61,146 nt of DNA from Paenibacillus cisolokensis (GCF_018403665.1 NZ_BOVJ01000006.1:1-61146), one strand, 5' to 3'. Shown: positions 28,106-38,520, counted from the stretch's first letter. Notes: generated from the letters alone by a model not told the origin. Translations and numbers: made by a program.

Positions 28106-31100
28106 TTGAGCTGGGAATATTCCGAAACCATACTTGTTCAAAACAGCGCAGGCGATCTGCTAAAGGACGTTTTGGGCTGGGATGTTGTGTTCGCTTACGA
28201 CAAGGAAGTGCTTGGCGAACAAGGTACTCTTGGCCGGAAATCATATCGTGAAATCGTCCTGCAACGTTATCTCAAGAAAGCCTTGTTTGAAAATAACGAT
28301 TGGCTGACAGAGGAATTATGCGAGGATGCTATCAAGACGTTGCTCGCCTATAATGCTTCCAATTCGCTCATGCAAATTAACCAGCAAAAATATGCCATGT
28401 TAAGAGACGGGATTCCTGTCAATGTGAAAAAACCAAATGGTGAAATTGAGCCTCGTCTGGTAAAGGTTTTCAATTTTGATGACCCGTTGAAGAACCATTT
28501 TCTTGCCGTTAAAGAAATGAAAATCCATGGTAATCTCCATCGCCGTAGAACGGATATTGTCGGGTTTGTGAATGGGATTCCTCTGCTGTTTATTGAACTG
28601 AAAAAACAAAATGTAGACGTAAGCGATGCCTATTACCTTAACTATACGGATTACTTGGATACCATCCCGCAGTTATTTCATTTTAATGCCTTCTTGATGT
28701 TATCGAACGGGCTTGAGGCTAAAGTAGGTACGCTCGGCAGCAAGTATGAGTTTTTTCACGAATGGAAGCGTTTGAAGGAAGAAGATATAGGATCCGTTGA
28801 TTTGGAGACGATGCTTCGCGGGATCTGCGATAAGACAAACTTTATGGATCTGTTTGAAAATTTCATCCTTTATGACCATTCGGGCGGCAAAACGGCAAAA
28901 ATCTTGGCTCGGAATCATCAATTTCTTGGAGTCAACGAAGCTGTTCAATCATACAAAGAACGTAAGCTCAGGAAAGGGAAATTGGGCGTGTTTTGGCATA
29001 CGCAGGGCAGCGGTAAAAGCTACTCTATGGTTTTCCTTGCACAAAAAATACGCCGGAAATTTCCCGGTTCTCCTACATTCGTCATATTGACCGACCGAGA
29101 AGAATTGAATAAGCAAATCAGCGATACCTTTGAAGCTTGCGGCTGTCTCGGCAGTTTGAAAGCGAAGCAATTCATTCCCACCAGCAGTACGAAGCTCATT
29201 GAAATGTTAAAAGGGAATCCCAGTTTCATATTTACGCTGATTCAAAAATTCAATCAGAAGAATGTTGAACCGATTATCCCTGATCATGACATTATCATTT
29301 TATCTGATGAGGCACACCGGACTCAAAACGGCATTTTTGCTGAAAATATGATTGCTTTATTGCCGACCGCTTCCCGAATCGGGTTTACCGGTACGCCGCT
29401 TTTTTCTTATGACAATATTACCGAGCGTACGTTTGGAAGTTATGTTTCCATATATGATTTTAAACGAGCGGTGGAAGATGGTGCTACGGTTCCGCTTTAC
29501 TACGAGAATCGGGCTGACATGCTGGAAATCACGAATCCCGAGATTAATGATAGACTGCTTGATGCCATTGAAGCCGCTGACTTGGATGTAAACCAACAGG
29601 CAAAATTGGAACGTGATTTGGCAAAAGACATACATATACTGACGAGCAAGAAGCGTCTGGATAAAATTGCTCAAGATTTTGTTAACCATTACAGTGAGAT
29701 CTGGACAACCGGGAAAGCCATGTTTGTTTGCATCAACAAGATTACTGCCGTACAAATGTATACCCTGGTTCAAAAATATTGGTCCAAAAAAATCAATGAG
29801 ATCGAAAAGACGCTTGAAAAAGCCACACAACAAGAACACCAGGAAATCAGCCGCAAGTTAAAATGGATGAAAGAGACCGAAATGGCCGTTATCATCAGTC
29901 AAGAGCAAAACGAGATCGCAACCTTCCAAAAATGGGGACTGGATATTAAGCCACATCGTGAAAAATGGAAAAACACGAGATGGACAAAGACTTTAAAGAT
30001 CCGGATCATCCATTTCGAATCGTCTTTGTCTGCGCAATGTGGTTGACCGGATTTGATGTTAAGTCTTTATCTGTCGTATATTTGGATAAACCATTGAAGG
30101 CTCATACATTGATGCAGACGATCGCGCGAGCTAACCGGGTTTATGAGGGAAAAAGCAATGGGTTGATCGTGGACTATATAGGCGTAGTAAAAGCGCTTAG
30201 AAAAGCGCTTGCCGACTACACTGCAAGGCAAGGGCAAAGCGGGGAAGCTACCGATCCTGCTCCCGATAAAGAAAAATTATTGGCGCGAATTTTTGAGTTG
30301 TTGAAACAGATCGTGGACTATATGAATGAGAACGGATTTGATCTGTCAAAGCTTGTTCGTGCTGCGGGCTTTGAGAAGCTGGCATTGGTACAAGCAGGTG
30401 CCAACGCTATGTGTGTATCCGATGAAGTAAAAAAGCGCTTCGAAATCATGGCCAGAGAGCTGTTCAAATTGTTCAAATATGTGGAACGGCATGAAGTAAC
30501 CGATGATCATAGAGCTTTCAAAAATGCAATAAGTGCTGTTTATGAACAATTACAAGTTAAACGGAAGCATTCCAACACAACGGATTTAATGGTTCAGCTC
30601 CACGATATCGTAAGTGAATATATAACAGTAATCGATGATTTCAAGGTTGCTGAAGGGTCGAAGCGTTTTGATATCAGTAAGATCGATTTTTCCAGACTTC
30701 AACAGGAATTTGCCAAAGCACGTAACAAAAATTTGTTAATGAAAGACTTAAAAGATCTTGTTGAAGACCGGCTAGCAGACATGATGAGCCGAAATCCTTC
30801 CCGAATAAACTATTATGAACGTTATCAGGAAATAATTGAGGAATATAACGCTGAACAAGATAAGACAGCAATTGAAAAAACATTTATTGATCTCGCTAAT
30901 CTAGTCAAAGATCTTGATGAAGAAAAGAAAAGGTACGCCCGTGAAGGATTTGACAGCGACGAAGAACTTGCTATATATGACTTGCTGTTGAAAGAGTCAT
31001 TGACACCGAATGAGATCAAGAAAATCAAACAATTGTCGAAGGTTCTGCTGGAAAAAATTAAAGCTAAAATTGCCGAACTTGACCACTGGAGGGATAAGGA

Positions 31101-31239
31101 GGAGACGCAAGCAGTTGTGGATGTCCTAATTCGGGATACATTATGGAATGAATTGCCGGAAAGCTATGATGATGCATCTCTGACTTACTATAGGCAAAAA
31201 GTGTACGAATTTGTTTTTTCTAGATACCCTGCTGCTTAA
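28106..31239 (+). CDS. hsdR: Type I restriction endonuclease subunit
   Basis: Repaired to 1044 residues by adding one base to A run 29961-29965, joining DIKPHREK to MEKHEMDKDFKDPDHPFRIV. The N-terminal PD-(D/E)xK nuclease shows the Asp in RRRTDIVGFVNG and ELK in LLFIELKKQ (near 145-165). Walker A is GVFWHTQGSGKSYSMVFL near 300, the DEAD-box is IILSDEAHRTQ, and a late helicase motif is QTIARANRVYEGKSNG. TTG 28106 is the start, 8 bases after AAAGGGGG. It translocates DNA and cuts unmethylated invading DNA with HsdM and HsdS. If the frame break were real, restriction would be lost. Confidence 0.9.
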
Positions 31240-31300
31240 GGTAATTGAATGATCAGATCTGGGTCATATAGTCGCTTCATATGAGATTGACACGTAAATG

Positions 31301-31350
31301 AAACAAGCGAAGTCTCACCGCCAACCGCCTTGCGGTAAGCTCGCTTGTTT
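31301..31350 (+). terminator. Terminator after hsdR
   Basis: AAACAAGCGA (31301-31310) pairs perfectly with TCGCTTGTTT (31341-31350), with a further inner stem around ACCGC/GCGGT. The structure is large and symmetric, ending in T. Confidence 0.75.
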
Positions 31351-31432
31351 TCTGAAAAAGTTAGCCGCGGTGTTTTCCTAGGACGGGCCGGCACCCCATC
31401 ATACAATTATTATCTTAGCACGAACAAATTAT

Positions 31433-31543
31433 AACAATAACAATAACAATAACAATAACAATAACAGTAACAGTAACAATAACAGTAACAATAACAGTAA
31501 CAATAACAGTAACAATAACAGTAACAATAACAGTAACAATAAC
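31433..31543 (+). repeat. AACAAT/AACAGT simple tandem repeat
   Basis: About 111 bases of hexamer repeats. The first part is AACAAT repeated; the later part alternates AACAAT and AACAGT as a 12-base unit about five times. It lies between two terminators, in the gap between the R-M and Hachiman operons. No open frame uses it convincingly. Slippage could change its length. Confidence 0.95.
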
Positions 31544-31587
31544 ATAACGCGGACCAATTATTATTTTTCGTTTAAGATAAAGTTAAG

Positions 31588-31609
31588 CCGTCTGTTGTTG
31601 ACGGTTTTT
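31588..31609 (+). terminator. Small terminator after the hexamer repeat
   Basis: CCGTC (31588-31592), loop TGTTGTT, GACGG (31600-31604), then five T. It precedes hamA by about 120 bases and separates the two defence operons. Confidence 0.6.
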
Positions 31610-31729
31610 CATTTATTTAGATGGGAATAATGACTTAGGAAAATGGATCATAAGCGTCCCTCATTAGAAGGATATGGGAAGATTTATACAGAATCATGTA
31701 ATGCAGGTATTGTATCATTTTGTTAAGTA

Positions 31730-32742
31730 ATGCAAGAAAAAGCATGTAATGCAATCGTGAAAAGAGGTGCAAAAGTTATTCTTAATTCTGCTATCTATTT
31801 AATGGAAGAGTATGGAAGTTTTCAAGTGTATAACTTGGATTGCAGTTATTCTTTTTTTTATATAGACATAAAAGATGAGAACAATTTCTATTCAGGACTA
31901 TTTGAGTTTGTGCTAAACGAAGATACTTTGCTGTCTTATGCACAAGGAAAGTTTGGAATAAAATTTTCCCCATCAGTTAAACATTATGCCACTTTGTACA
32001 AAGAACTGCGTTATTACATTGATTCTGAACACATTGAAAAAGATATTTCGGATCTGGAAGAAGATCTGGCAACACTCTTAAAAGATGAATACGATTCAGA
32101 AACAAAAGAAAGCGGAAAATCAGTTGTAAGATTGAGTAAAATCGGCAGGATTGGCGAATATATTTTTCACGTTTTTTTAGCAGATTATTTTAAATTTGAA
32201 TGCATTATCCCAAAGTTTAAGTTAACAACTGATATGAATATGAGTGTAAATGGAATTGATACGCTTCATTTAGCTAAGGAAGAAAAAATGATATTGTTAG
32301 GCGAGTCAAAAGTAACTAAAAACTTAGATAATGGCATCAAATTAATTAACAAATCTATTACCGGTTATCAAAAGGAATTAGAAGAGGAATTTATACTAGT
32401 CCTTAGCAATCCATATCTTAAGCTAGATACATTTCGAGAATTATTTGGAGGTATAGAAGAGTTTTGTATTAATTTTAGCGATTTTATTAAAAAGCTCAGA
32501 TTAATAAAATCGGCATACCTATTTTTATTGCACACGGAAGCGAAACAAATCTTGAAGATATCTTTTCAAAGCTGCAGCTCATTTCACGTAAGCAATTATT
32601 TGGGTTGGAAACCAGGTATTATTTGATTTCTTTGCCCTTAATAAATAAGCAACGTTTTGTTGAAGGAATTACTAAACAAATAAGGTTGAGGATGGATTGG
32701 TATGATGAGCAATACCGGAAACTACAATCCGCAAATTCTTAG
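31730..32742 (+). CDS. hamA: Hachiman protein HamA (DUF1837 nuclease-like effector)
   Basis: Repaired to 337 residues by adding one base to A run 32506-32509. The restored tail reads IGIPIFIAHGSETNLEDIFS and LFGLETRYYLISLPLINKQR, stop 32740-32742. The DUF1837 core is SKIGRIGEYIFHVFLADYF followed by a PD-(D/E)xK-like site: Asp177 in NGIDTLHL, Glu192 and Lys194 in LGESKV. HamA is held by HamB and released to cut DNA when HamB meets foreign DNA or its intermediates; this is family knowledge. It overlaps hamB by 41 bases. The start is uncertain; ATG 31730 lacks a good binding site and ATG 31802 is possible. Very A+T-rich. Confidence 0.85.
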
Positions 32743-34662
32743 AAATCAATTTATTCGGGAAATTGACGAGTCGCAAGATCCAACTTATAAAGCGGAACAA
32801 TTAGCTGATAAACTCTTCACTCTAGGTTTAACAATGTATTCTAAAAATTTCTGCTTAGATTCATTAATTTATAATTCATTTGCCCTATCCTACTTGGATG
32901 ACCGCGTTTCACTACATCCTGAACAGTTACAGATTATAGAATATATTTCTGAAGAAGAAGGGGTGATATTTAGCGCTCCAACAAGCTTCGGAAAAACATT
33001 TGTTATTTTCGAATATATTGCAAGGTTTCAGCCCGATAATATTGTACTAGTCGTCCCTACTCTAGCTCTTGTTGATGAGTATATGAAAAAATTATTAAGC
33101 GTTATGAAAAGATATTTCAAAATTACAATATTTATTTATCCATACAGGAAGGGAAAAAATATAACTTTAATAACAAAAACATTTTCATATTAACACATGA
33201 TCGGGTAGTTGATAAGTCTTACTACACATCTTTTGAAAAAATTGATTTTCTTGTTATTGACGAAGTTTACAAGTTACAAAAAGACTTAGATAACGACAGG
33301 ATATTGATACTAAATCTAGCCTACTATTATCTGGTTCAAATTGCAAAGAAGCATGTTCTTTTAGCGCCATTTATAGGTGGGGTCGAAAAACTTGATCAAC
33401 TTGAAAAGAGACCCAAATTTATTCGATCTAACTTTTCCCCTGTTGTCAATGATGTAATAACGAGCGAAATTATTGATGAGAGGGATCGAAAGAAAAAGGT
33501 TTATGAAATTGTTAAGTCTCTTAACAAAGATGAGAAGACATTAATTTATTTTCCAACGGTAACTGGGATTCACGATTTTGTAAAGGATTTAGATAAAGAT
33601 AACGTGGAATTTGAAATAGATACTGATAATCCGGAAATCAACGAGTTTATACAATGGGTTAATGAAGAAATTCATGATGACTGGTATTTAGTAAAAGCAA
33701 TGAAAAATGGATATTTAGTCCATAATGGTCAGTTACCAGTGGGCATTCGATTGTTTCAACTTGATTTGTATGAAAACAGTAAAAAATATAACAAACTCCT
33801 ATGTACATCTACGTTATTAGAAGGAGTAAATACCTCTGCCAAAAATATAGTTATAACAAAACCTGCAAGAGGTACAAAGAGAATGGACCTTGAAAATTTC
33901 GATGCATTTGATTTTTATAATCTCGTCGGAAGATCAGGCAGGCTTTTTCAACATTATGTAGGTAAAGCGTACTATATCAAAGGTCCAAGTGATCCGCATT
34001 ACGTTAAACATGAAGCTGTGAAGAATATTCAATTTGAAGTGACAGATACTAGTCAAGATATGGATATCCATAACGATAACTATACCAAACATCAGAATTA
34101 TCAACTTTTTTTAAACAATCTTGGAATTACGCACAAGGATTATAAAGAAAATATTGGTTTCAGATTTCGGTTTGGGACTATAGAATCGCTTTACGAAAGC
34201 TATAGGAGAAATAAGCATGATCTTCTAAGTGAACTGCATAAGCAATTTGAGAACACTAGAAGAGGAAGGTATCCGCTAGTAAGGATCCTCTACAAAATAT
34301 TTGAGGGAACAGATAATCGTTTATATAGTAATATTATCAATAAATTACTTTATAAATCACGTCCAAAACTAAAGACAGTTATTAATGAAGTTCATCATTA
34401 TTTTAGAAACGTAGATTTAGATGTAGTTATCTCTAGCGCTATACGTTTAAAATCAAGCTATATCGAATATGATTTTTATGCAAAATTATCAGTTGTTCTA
34501 TATTACATGAGATGTGAAAAGGTCGTTGAACGATATATACAAATAATGGATACAAAAATTAAGCAAGTCATAGATTTTCTCTATTTTATGGAATTTAATA
34601 ACTTGCGTATGTTGAAGGATTTGGGGATTTATGAAAATGATATTCAAAAATTGTTAAAGTGA
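32702..34662 (+). CDS. hamB: Hachiman helicase HamB
   Basis: Repaired to 653 residues by adding one base to A run 33119-33122, which restores continuous sequence through THDRVVDKSYYTSFEKIDFL. Superfamily 2 helicase motifs: Walker A VIFSAPTSFGKTFVIFEYI near 105, DEVY in FLVIDEVYKLQKD near 185, STLLEGVNT in the second RecA domain near 385 and NLVGRSGRLFQHY (motif VI) near 420. The C-terminal 200 residues have no clear domain. Immediately preceded by and overlapping hamA, which defines the Hachiman pair. GAGGATGG precedes ATG 32702. Confidence 0.88.
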
Positions 34663-35318
34663 TTGGAGACGATTTCAATGATGCATTTGAATTAAAAAAC
34701 GTTTAATTCTCAGTAGGCACAAATTACAAGACATCAGTATTGTTTCTAGACATGTTATTAATGGATTATCGCAGAACAATTAAATGTCAATCGTCTCTCA
34801 GCACACTGAAGACAAGTTGGACGAGTTTTTTTAGGAATTGATGAAACTGAAAGCGATAATTTTATTTCAGGCATTTGTAAAAGGATATGGTGTATATGGA
34901 TGCTTATAGAAGCAAATGAGAAGGAATAAGTAAACCACTAAAGTTTTAGAAAAATATAGGGAACAAGATCTACTTAATCGCACTTGAATTTTCTTTTCTT
35001 TCAAACTAAAATAACAATTGAAACATCCATCTTTTGCTTCTGCTCCCAGCTGAAGCCTAATCAGCGGCCATCCTCTGGTCCAAATCATGTCTCCAAGGGC
35101 ATTTGATGCGATACCGCTCCCCATTCTTTTTGGTATCCAATCCGCTTTTGATGCGACAAAGCATAGCCTGAGTCTGTGCTTGCAATAAATTGTTCATACA
35201 AAGAACCCGAATGAGCACTTTAACAGCTGCTTCATTCGGGTTCTTTCTCAATTATTGAACGAAATTCAGGAATTCGGCTAATCCAGAAACATTTGGCCTT
35301 TTATTAAGGAAGCTTTCA
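34663..35318 (+). other. Intergenic stretch after hamB with one long inverted repeat
   Basis: No gene can be supported over about 650 bases. Minus-strand frames (about 35250-34870) read plausible-looking but unrecognised peptides in two overlapping frames, possibly a remnant. The only clear structure is the inverted repeat at 35200-35246. Confidence 0.5.
35200..35246 (+). terminator. Perfect 15-bp inverted repeat, terminator-like
   Basis: AAAGAACCCGAATGA (35200-35214) and TCATTCGGGTTCTTT (35232-35246) with a 17-base loop. A/T at the base on both sides suits a bidirectional terminator. Confidence 0.65.
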
Positions 35319-35917
35319 TTGCCAAATCGCAGGAAAGCCTTAACTCAAGCTCAACAATTGAAAACAGCAGAGTTAAGGAGATTGCTTTTGGGCGACTTTT
35401 CCAGATCGTCTTCAACCATCGCCGATTTATTTGATCCGTCTAAACCTAGAAGATTCAACAATGAATTGCTAGCGAAGTTTGGAATCATCACCGTGTCCCC
35501 TTTGATTGGGTATATTCTGAAGAATTGAGGAATCGTTGGGACTTTAAAAATTTTGAGTTTGCAGGGGAAGTCGTGTCCAAATTGGAAGATTTGATTCCTT
35601 TGCTCATTTCTTCCGCAGGCAATCGCAGAGACATAGGCGGTTACATTCTTCGGCTCAATGAAATGGACTGCTATTTCCGAATAGAAGCGAGAGAGAATGC
35701 CGTGATTGTAGATCTTTACAATCATGATCTGACAATTCTTGACCGCCTTCTGACTGTATTAAAATCCTCCCCCTTTTTATGGCATGGGTTCATCAATCGG
35801 TCTGTCGTTGAAGGGTATCGGTTCTACACATTTGTAGGCGCGAAGCAAGAGACAAGCTTCGCGCAATTGATGCAAGCGGAATACAAATTTGTCGAAAACA
35901 TCAATCGTTTGTGTTAG
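35319..35917 (+). CDS. Hypothetical protein of the sigK element
   Basis: Repaired to about 199 residues by adding one base to C run 35497-35500, which joins KFGIITVSP to FDWVYSEELRNRWDFKNFEF. The C-terminal part (LIPLLISSAGNRRDIGGYIL, LTVLKSSPFLWHGFINRSVV) looks like a compact alpha/beta domain. No family recognised. The start is given as TTG 35319 and is weak. It precedes the small gene and the recombinase in the same direction, so it may belong to the element's core rather than its cargo. Confidence 0.5.
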
Positions 35918-35958
35918 GACAATCGTCTGGCGGAATAAGGTGTATTGAGGTGAGGAGT

Positions 35959-36105
35959 ATGGAGCGAATGCCAACCATCAAAATCGTATATGTGCCCCAG
36001 CAATTTGCAGTTCCAAACCCCTCAAGCGCCTTATCCGCCAACGAAGCCAAATGCGCAGTCATCGACTACATTTTAAAACGATTAATCTTAAAACCGACTG
36101 AGTAA
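35959..36105 (+). CDS. Small protein upstream of the recombinase
   Basis: A 48-residue ORF starting MERMPTIKIVYVPQQFAVPN with AGGTGAGGAG just upstream, ending DYILKRLILKPTE. It is followed by a terminator-like hairpin and then the recombinase gene. Small genes next to large serine recombinases sometimes encode directionality factors, so this is a candidate, but there is no sequence proof. Confidence 0.5.
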   Translation: MERMPTIKIVYVPQQFAVPNPSSALSANEAKCAVIDYILKRLILKPTE

Positions 36106-36117
36106 GCCGGTTTTTTT
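36090..36117 (+). terminator. Terminator upstream of the recombinase
   Basis: AAACCG-A-CT, loop GAGTA, AG-C-CGGTTTTTTT. It overlaps the end of the small gene and would separate it from the recombinase, which implies the recombinase has its own promoter. Confidence 0.65.
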
Positions 36118-36174
36118 GTTGCGCGGGTGTCAATACTTGGTTGTATAAGCGAGGATTTGAAGGGAGTCTGTTTT

Positions 36175-37942
36175 ATGTACACAGCAATCTACTCCAGAGT
36201 TTCAACGGGCATGCAAGCGTCCGAAGGCACCAGTCTTGACGCGCAAGTCGAGATTTGCATTCGAAAAGCGAGAGACATGGGGCTATCGGAAGGCATGATT
36301 AAAGTATATCGTGAAGAAGGCTTTACAGGAGAGGACATCGATCGTCCGGCGATGAATGATTTAAGGCGGGATGTCACGCAAGGAATAATCAATCGATTGA
36401 TTGTTACGCATCCCGACCGATTAACCAGAGATTTGACAGACAAGTTAATCCTCTGCCGGGAATTGGAGAGAAGCGATGTTGAGATCATCTTCGTGGATAC
36501 GGAGTACCGAAATACGCCGGAGGGACAGCTCTTCTTCAATCTTATGAGCTCAATTGCTCAATACGAATTGTCTTTAATAAAAAAACGGACGGTACGCGGC
36601 AGACTCAAAGCGGTGGAGAAAGAGAAAAAATCATGCCGATGAGGGTGGCGCCGTACGGATACGACTTTAACGGACATACGTTGGTGATCAATGAAGAGGA
36701 AGCTGAATTCGTGCGCAAAATGTATCATTGGTATGTCTACGATCATTATACGTTCAGGGAGATTGGGGAACGTTTGTATTCGCTTGGAGCAGTACCGAAA
36801 CGCGGTGAAAGCCGAAATTGGAGCGCCAGTTCCATTCGGCGCGTGTTAACGTCAGAAGTGTATATTGGCAAGTTTTATTATAATCGTCGGGAAACACGCA
36901 AAATTCGGGGAGAAAAAACGAAGAACGGGACGCCGAAAAAAACTATAAGTTCCGCGGTGAAAATGAATGGATCTTGGTCGAGGTGCCTCCCATCATTGAC
37001 CCGCAATTATTTGCACTGGCGCAAGCGCAGAAAGAGAAAAACATGAAGAAATCGGGAAATGTCAAATATGATTACTTGTTAAAATCTATGATCCGTTGCG
37101 GACATTGCGGCCGAATGTGGCAAGCAACGACTTACACGGGTCGAGTCCAGAAAGAAACGGGAGAAAAGATCCGTTACACCTGTTATCGGTGTCCCAATAA
37201 ATTCCCGAAGAAGTATGGCGAAGGCGTCGAGAAGTGTCCAACTCAAACGCTGCGCGCCGATATGCTCGATGATTACGTATGGCGGCTAATCTTGGAAACA
37301 CTGTCCAACCCCGATGATTATATCGAAAGGCTACACAGCCGATCGCAAGAAATTCATCAGGAGTTGCGGTCTGCCGCGGACCAAATCAAACGGCAAATCG
37401 AGCAAAAAGAAAAGGAAAAAGAAAAAATTAAAGTCATGTTTAAGCGGGAAGTCATCGACGAACAAGAGATGTTAAGCGAAATGCAGCACATCAACGCCGG
37501 GTTAAAGTCGCTGCAACAAGAGCTCGCCGGGTACGAGAAGCAATTATCTGAGCTGTTGGAGAAGGAACTTTCCGCGTCCCGTATGGCTGAGCTGACGCAA
37601 ATCATCCGCATGTTTGTGGAGAGCGGCGGAGATCAACTGACCTTTGAGGATAAGCGTCATATCGTGCAAACGTTAGTTGATGAGATCTTGATCCGTTTTG
37701 ACGGGAACGAAGTGCAGATTACAGCAGTCGGAGCACTTGATGAGTTGAAACGCCAACAGTTTATTCAGCATGAAGATGACATCGTTTCGTGTTCACAACT
37801 TCAAGAAGTTCGACAATACCGGCGAAGACCTGGAGGACCTGATCTCCATCGGAACGATCGGCCTGATCAAAGCGATCGAAAGCTTCCAGTCCGGCAAAGG
37901 GACGAAGCTGGCGACATTCGCCGCCCGCTGCATAGAAAATGA
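36175..37942 (+). CDS. Large serine recombinase of the sigK element (SpoIVCA-like)
   Basis: The resolvase domain begins [20 protein letters not shown] with catalytic Ser10 and continues [20 protein letters not shown]. The recombinase domain contains [21 protein letters not shown] zinc-ribbon has CGHCGRMW and a later YTCYRC, and a coiled coil lies near 37380-37600. One missing base in A run 36625-36630 and one in A run 36936-36942 split the frame. As written the final frame crosses attR and stops within sigK at 37940-37942 (about 589 residues); if one A is missing near 37749, it would instead stop inside the element near 37773. By analogy it excises the element in the mother cell. Confidence 0.88.
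37786..37804 (+). other. attR of the sigK intervening element
   Basis: TTCGTGTTCACAAC (37786-37799), one base, then TCAA (37801-37804) followed by GAAGTTCGAC of sigK. The 14-base arm is the reverse complement of the arm at 20082-20095. After excision the circle would carry the two arms facing each other around an 8-base centre. Confidence 0.85.
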
Positions 37943-38305
37943 AATTTTGATGCATTTGCGATCGCTTAAGAAAACGCGCAAGGACGTCTCGCTTCACGAT
38001 CCGATTGGCACCGATAAAGAAGGAAACGAAATTACATTGATCGATATTTTGGGCTCCGAACCCGACGAAGTGGTGGAGAAGGTGCAGCTTAAAATCGAGA
38101 AGAGCAAAATTTACCGCAACCTGGACATTCTCGACGAACGGGAGAAAGAGGTTGTCGTTGGCCGTTTCGGCCTGGAGCAAGGGGGCGAGGAGCGGACGCA
38201 GCGGGAAATTGCCAAACAGCTCGGCATCTCGCGCAGCTACGTATCGCGGATCGAGAAACGAGCGCTGATGAAGCTGTATCATGAGTTTTACAAGCAGAAA
38301 AATAA
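37801..38305 (+). CDS. sigK: sigK 3' part (sigma regions 2.2-4.2)
   Basis: It continues [20 protein letters not shown] (regions 2.1/2.2), then [37 protein letters not shown] and the region 4.2 helix-turn-helix [20 protein letters not shown]. It ends [12 protein letters not shown] if one base is added to A run 38298-38302, placing the stop at 38303-38305. Without that the frame runs through the terminator, which is implausible. It has no start of its own; it is expressed only after recombination with 19879-20076. Reconstructed SigK has about 233 residues and directs late mother-cell sporulation genes. Confidence 0.92.
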
Positions 38306-38316
38306 TAGCAGCAGCG

Positions 38317-38356
38317 ACCGGAATCCGATGTCGAGCAACTCGGATTCCGGTTTTTT
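38317..38356 (+). terminator. Terminator of sigK
   Basis: ACCGGAATCCGA (38317-38328), 11-base loop, TCGGATTCCGGT (38340-38351), followed by T. A perfect 12-bp stem. Confidence 0.9.
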
Positions 38357-38520
38357 GCATGTCAGTTGTTCGGATGTTCATTTTTTAAATGAGAATCTTC
38401 ACTTATTTGAATTTCACAAATATGGAACGCTGGGCTATCATAAGTGTTAGATAAATACATAGTAAACCCATATATATTAGATGGATTGTCGACTATTTAA
38501 AGAAAGGGAGAGAACCTATT

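Larger units (their letters stand above)
20075..37804 (+). mobile_element. Skin-type sigK intervening element with defence cargo
   Basis: About 17.73 kb lies between two TCAA copies within sigK. Evidence: sigK split precisely in region 2.1 with both parts conserved; in-frame reconstruction ([12 protein letters not shown]) on joining; matching inverted arms inside each end; and a large serine recombinase gene at the right end pointing to sigK, as spoIVCA does in B. subtilis skin. The content is visibly more A+T-rich than the flanks. Cargo in order: PIN toxin-antitoxin, deleted DUF6155-type gene, small ORF, HNH endonuclease, Fic protein, type I R-M, Hachiman, hypothetical genes, recombinase. 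Excision is presumed mother-cell specific, as in known skin elements, so spores keep the defence genes. Insertion is at codon 67. Confidence 0.92.

Noticed and set aside
28106-31239. hsdR and other broken genes as truly inactivated
   Set aside because: Each break is a single missing base in a homopolymer, shared by about thirty genes of unrelated function, so an artefact is more likely than decay.
31433-31543. Possible CRISPR array
   Set aside because: The units are 6 or 12 bases without unique spacers, and no cas genes are nearby.
35057-35251. Minus-strand small gene after hamB
   Set aside because: Two overlapping frames look similarly plausible, neither has a ribosome binding site, and part overlaps the long inverted repeat.
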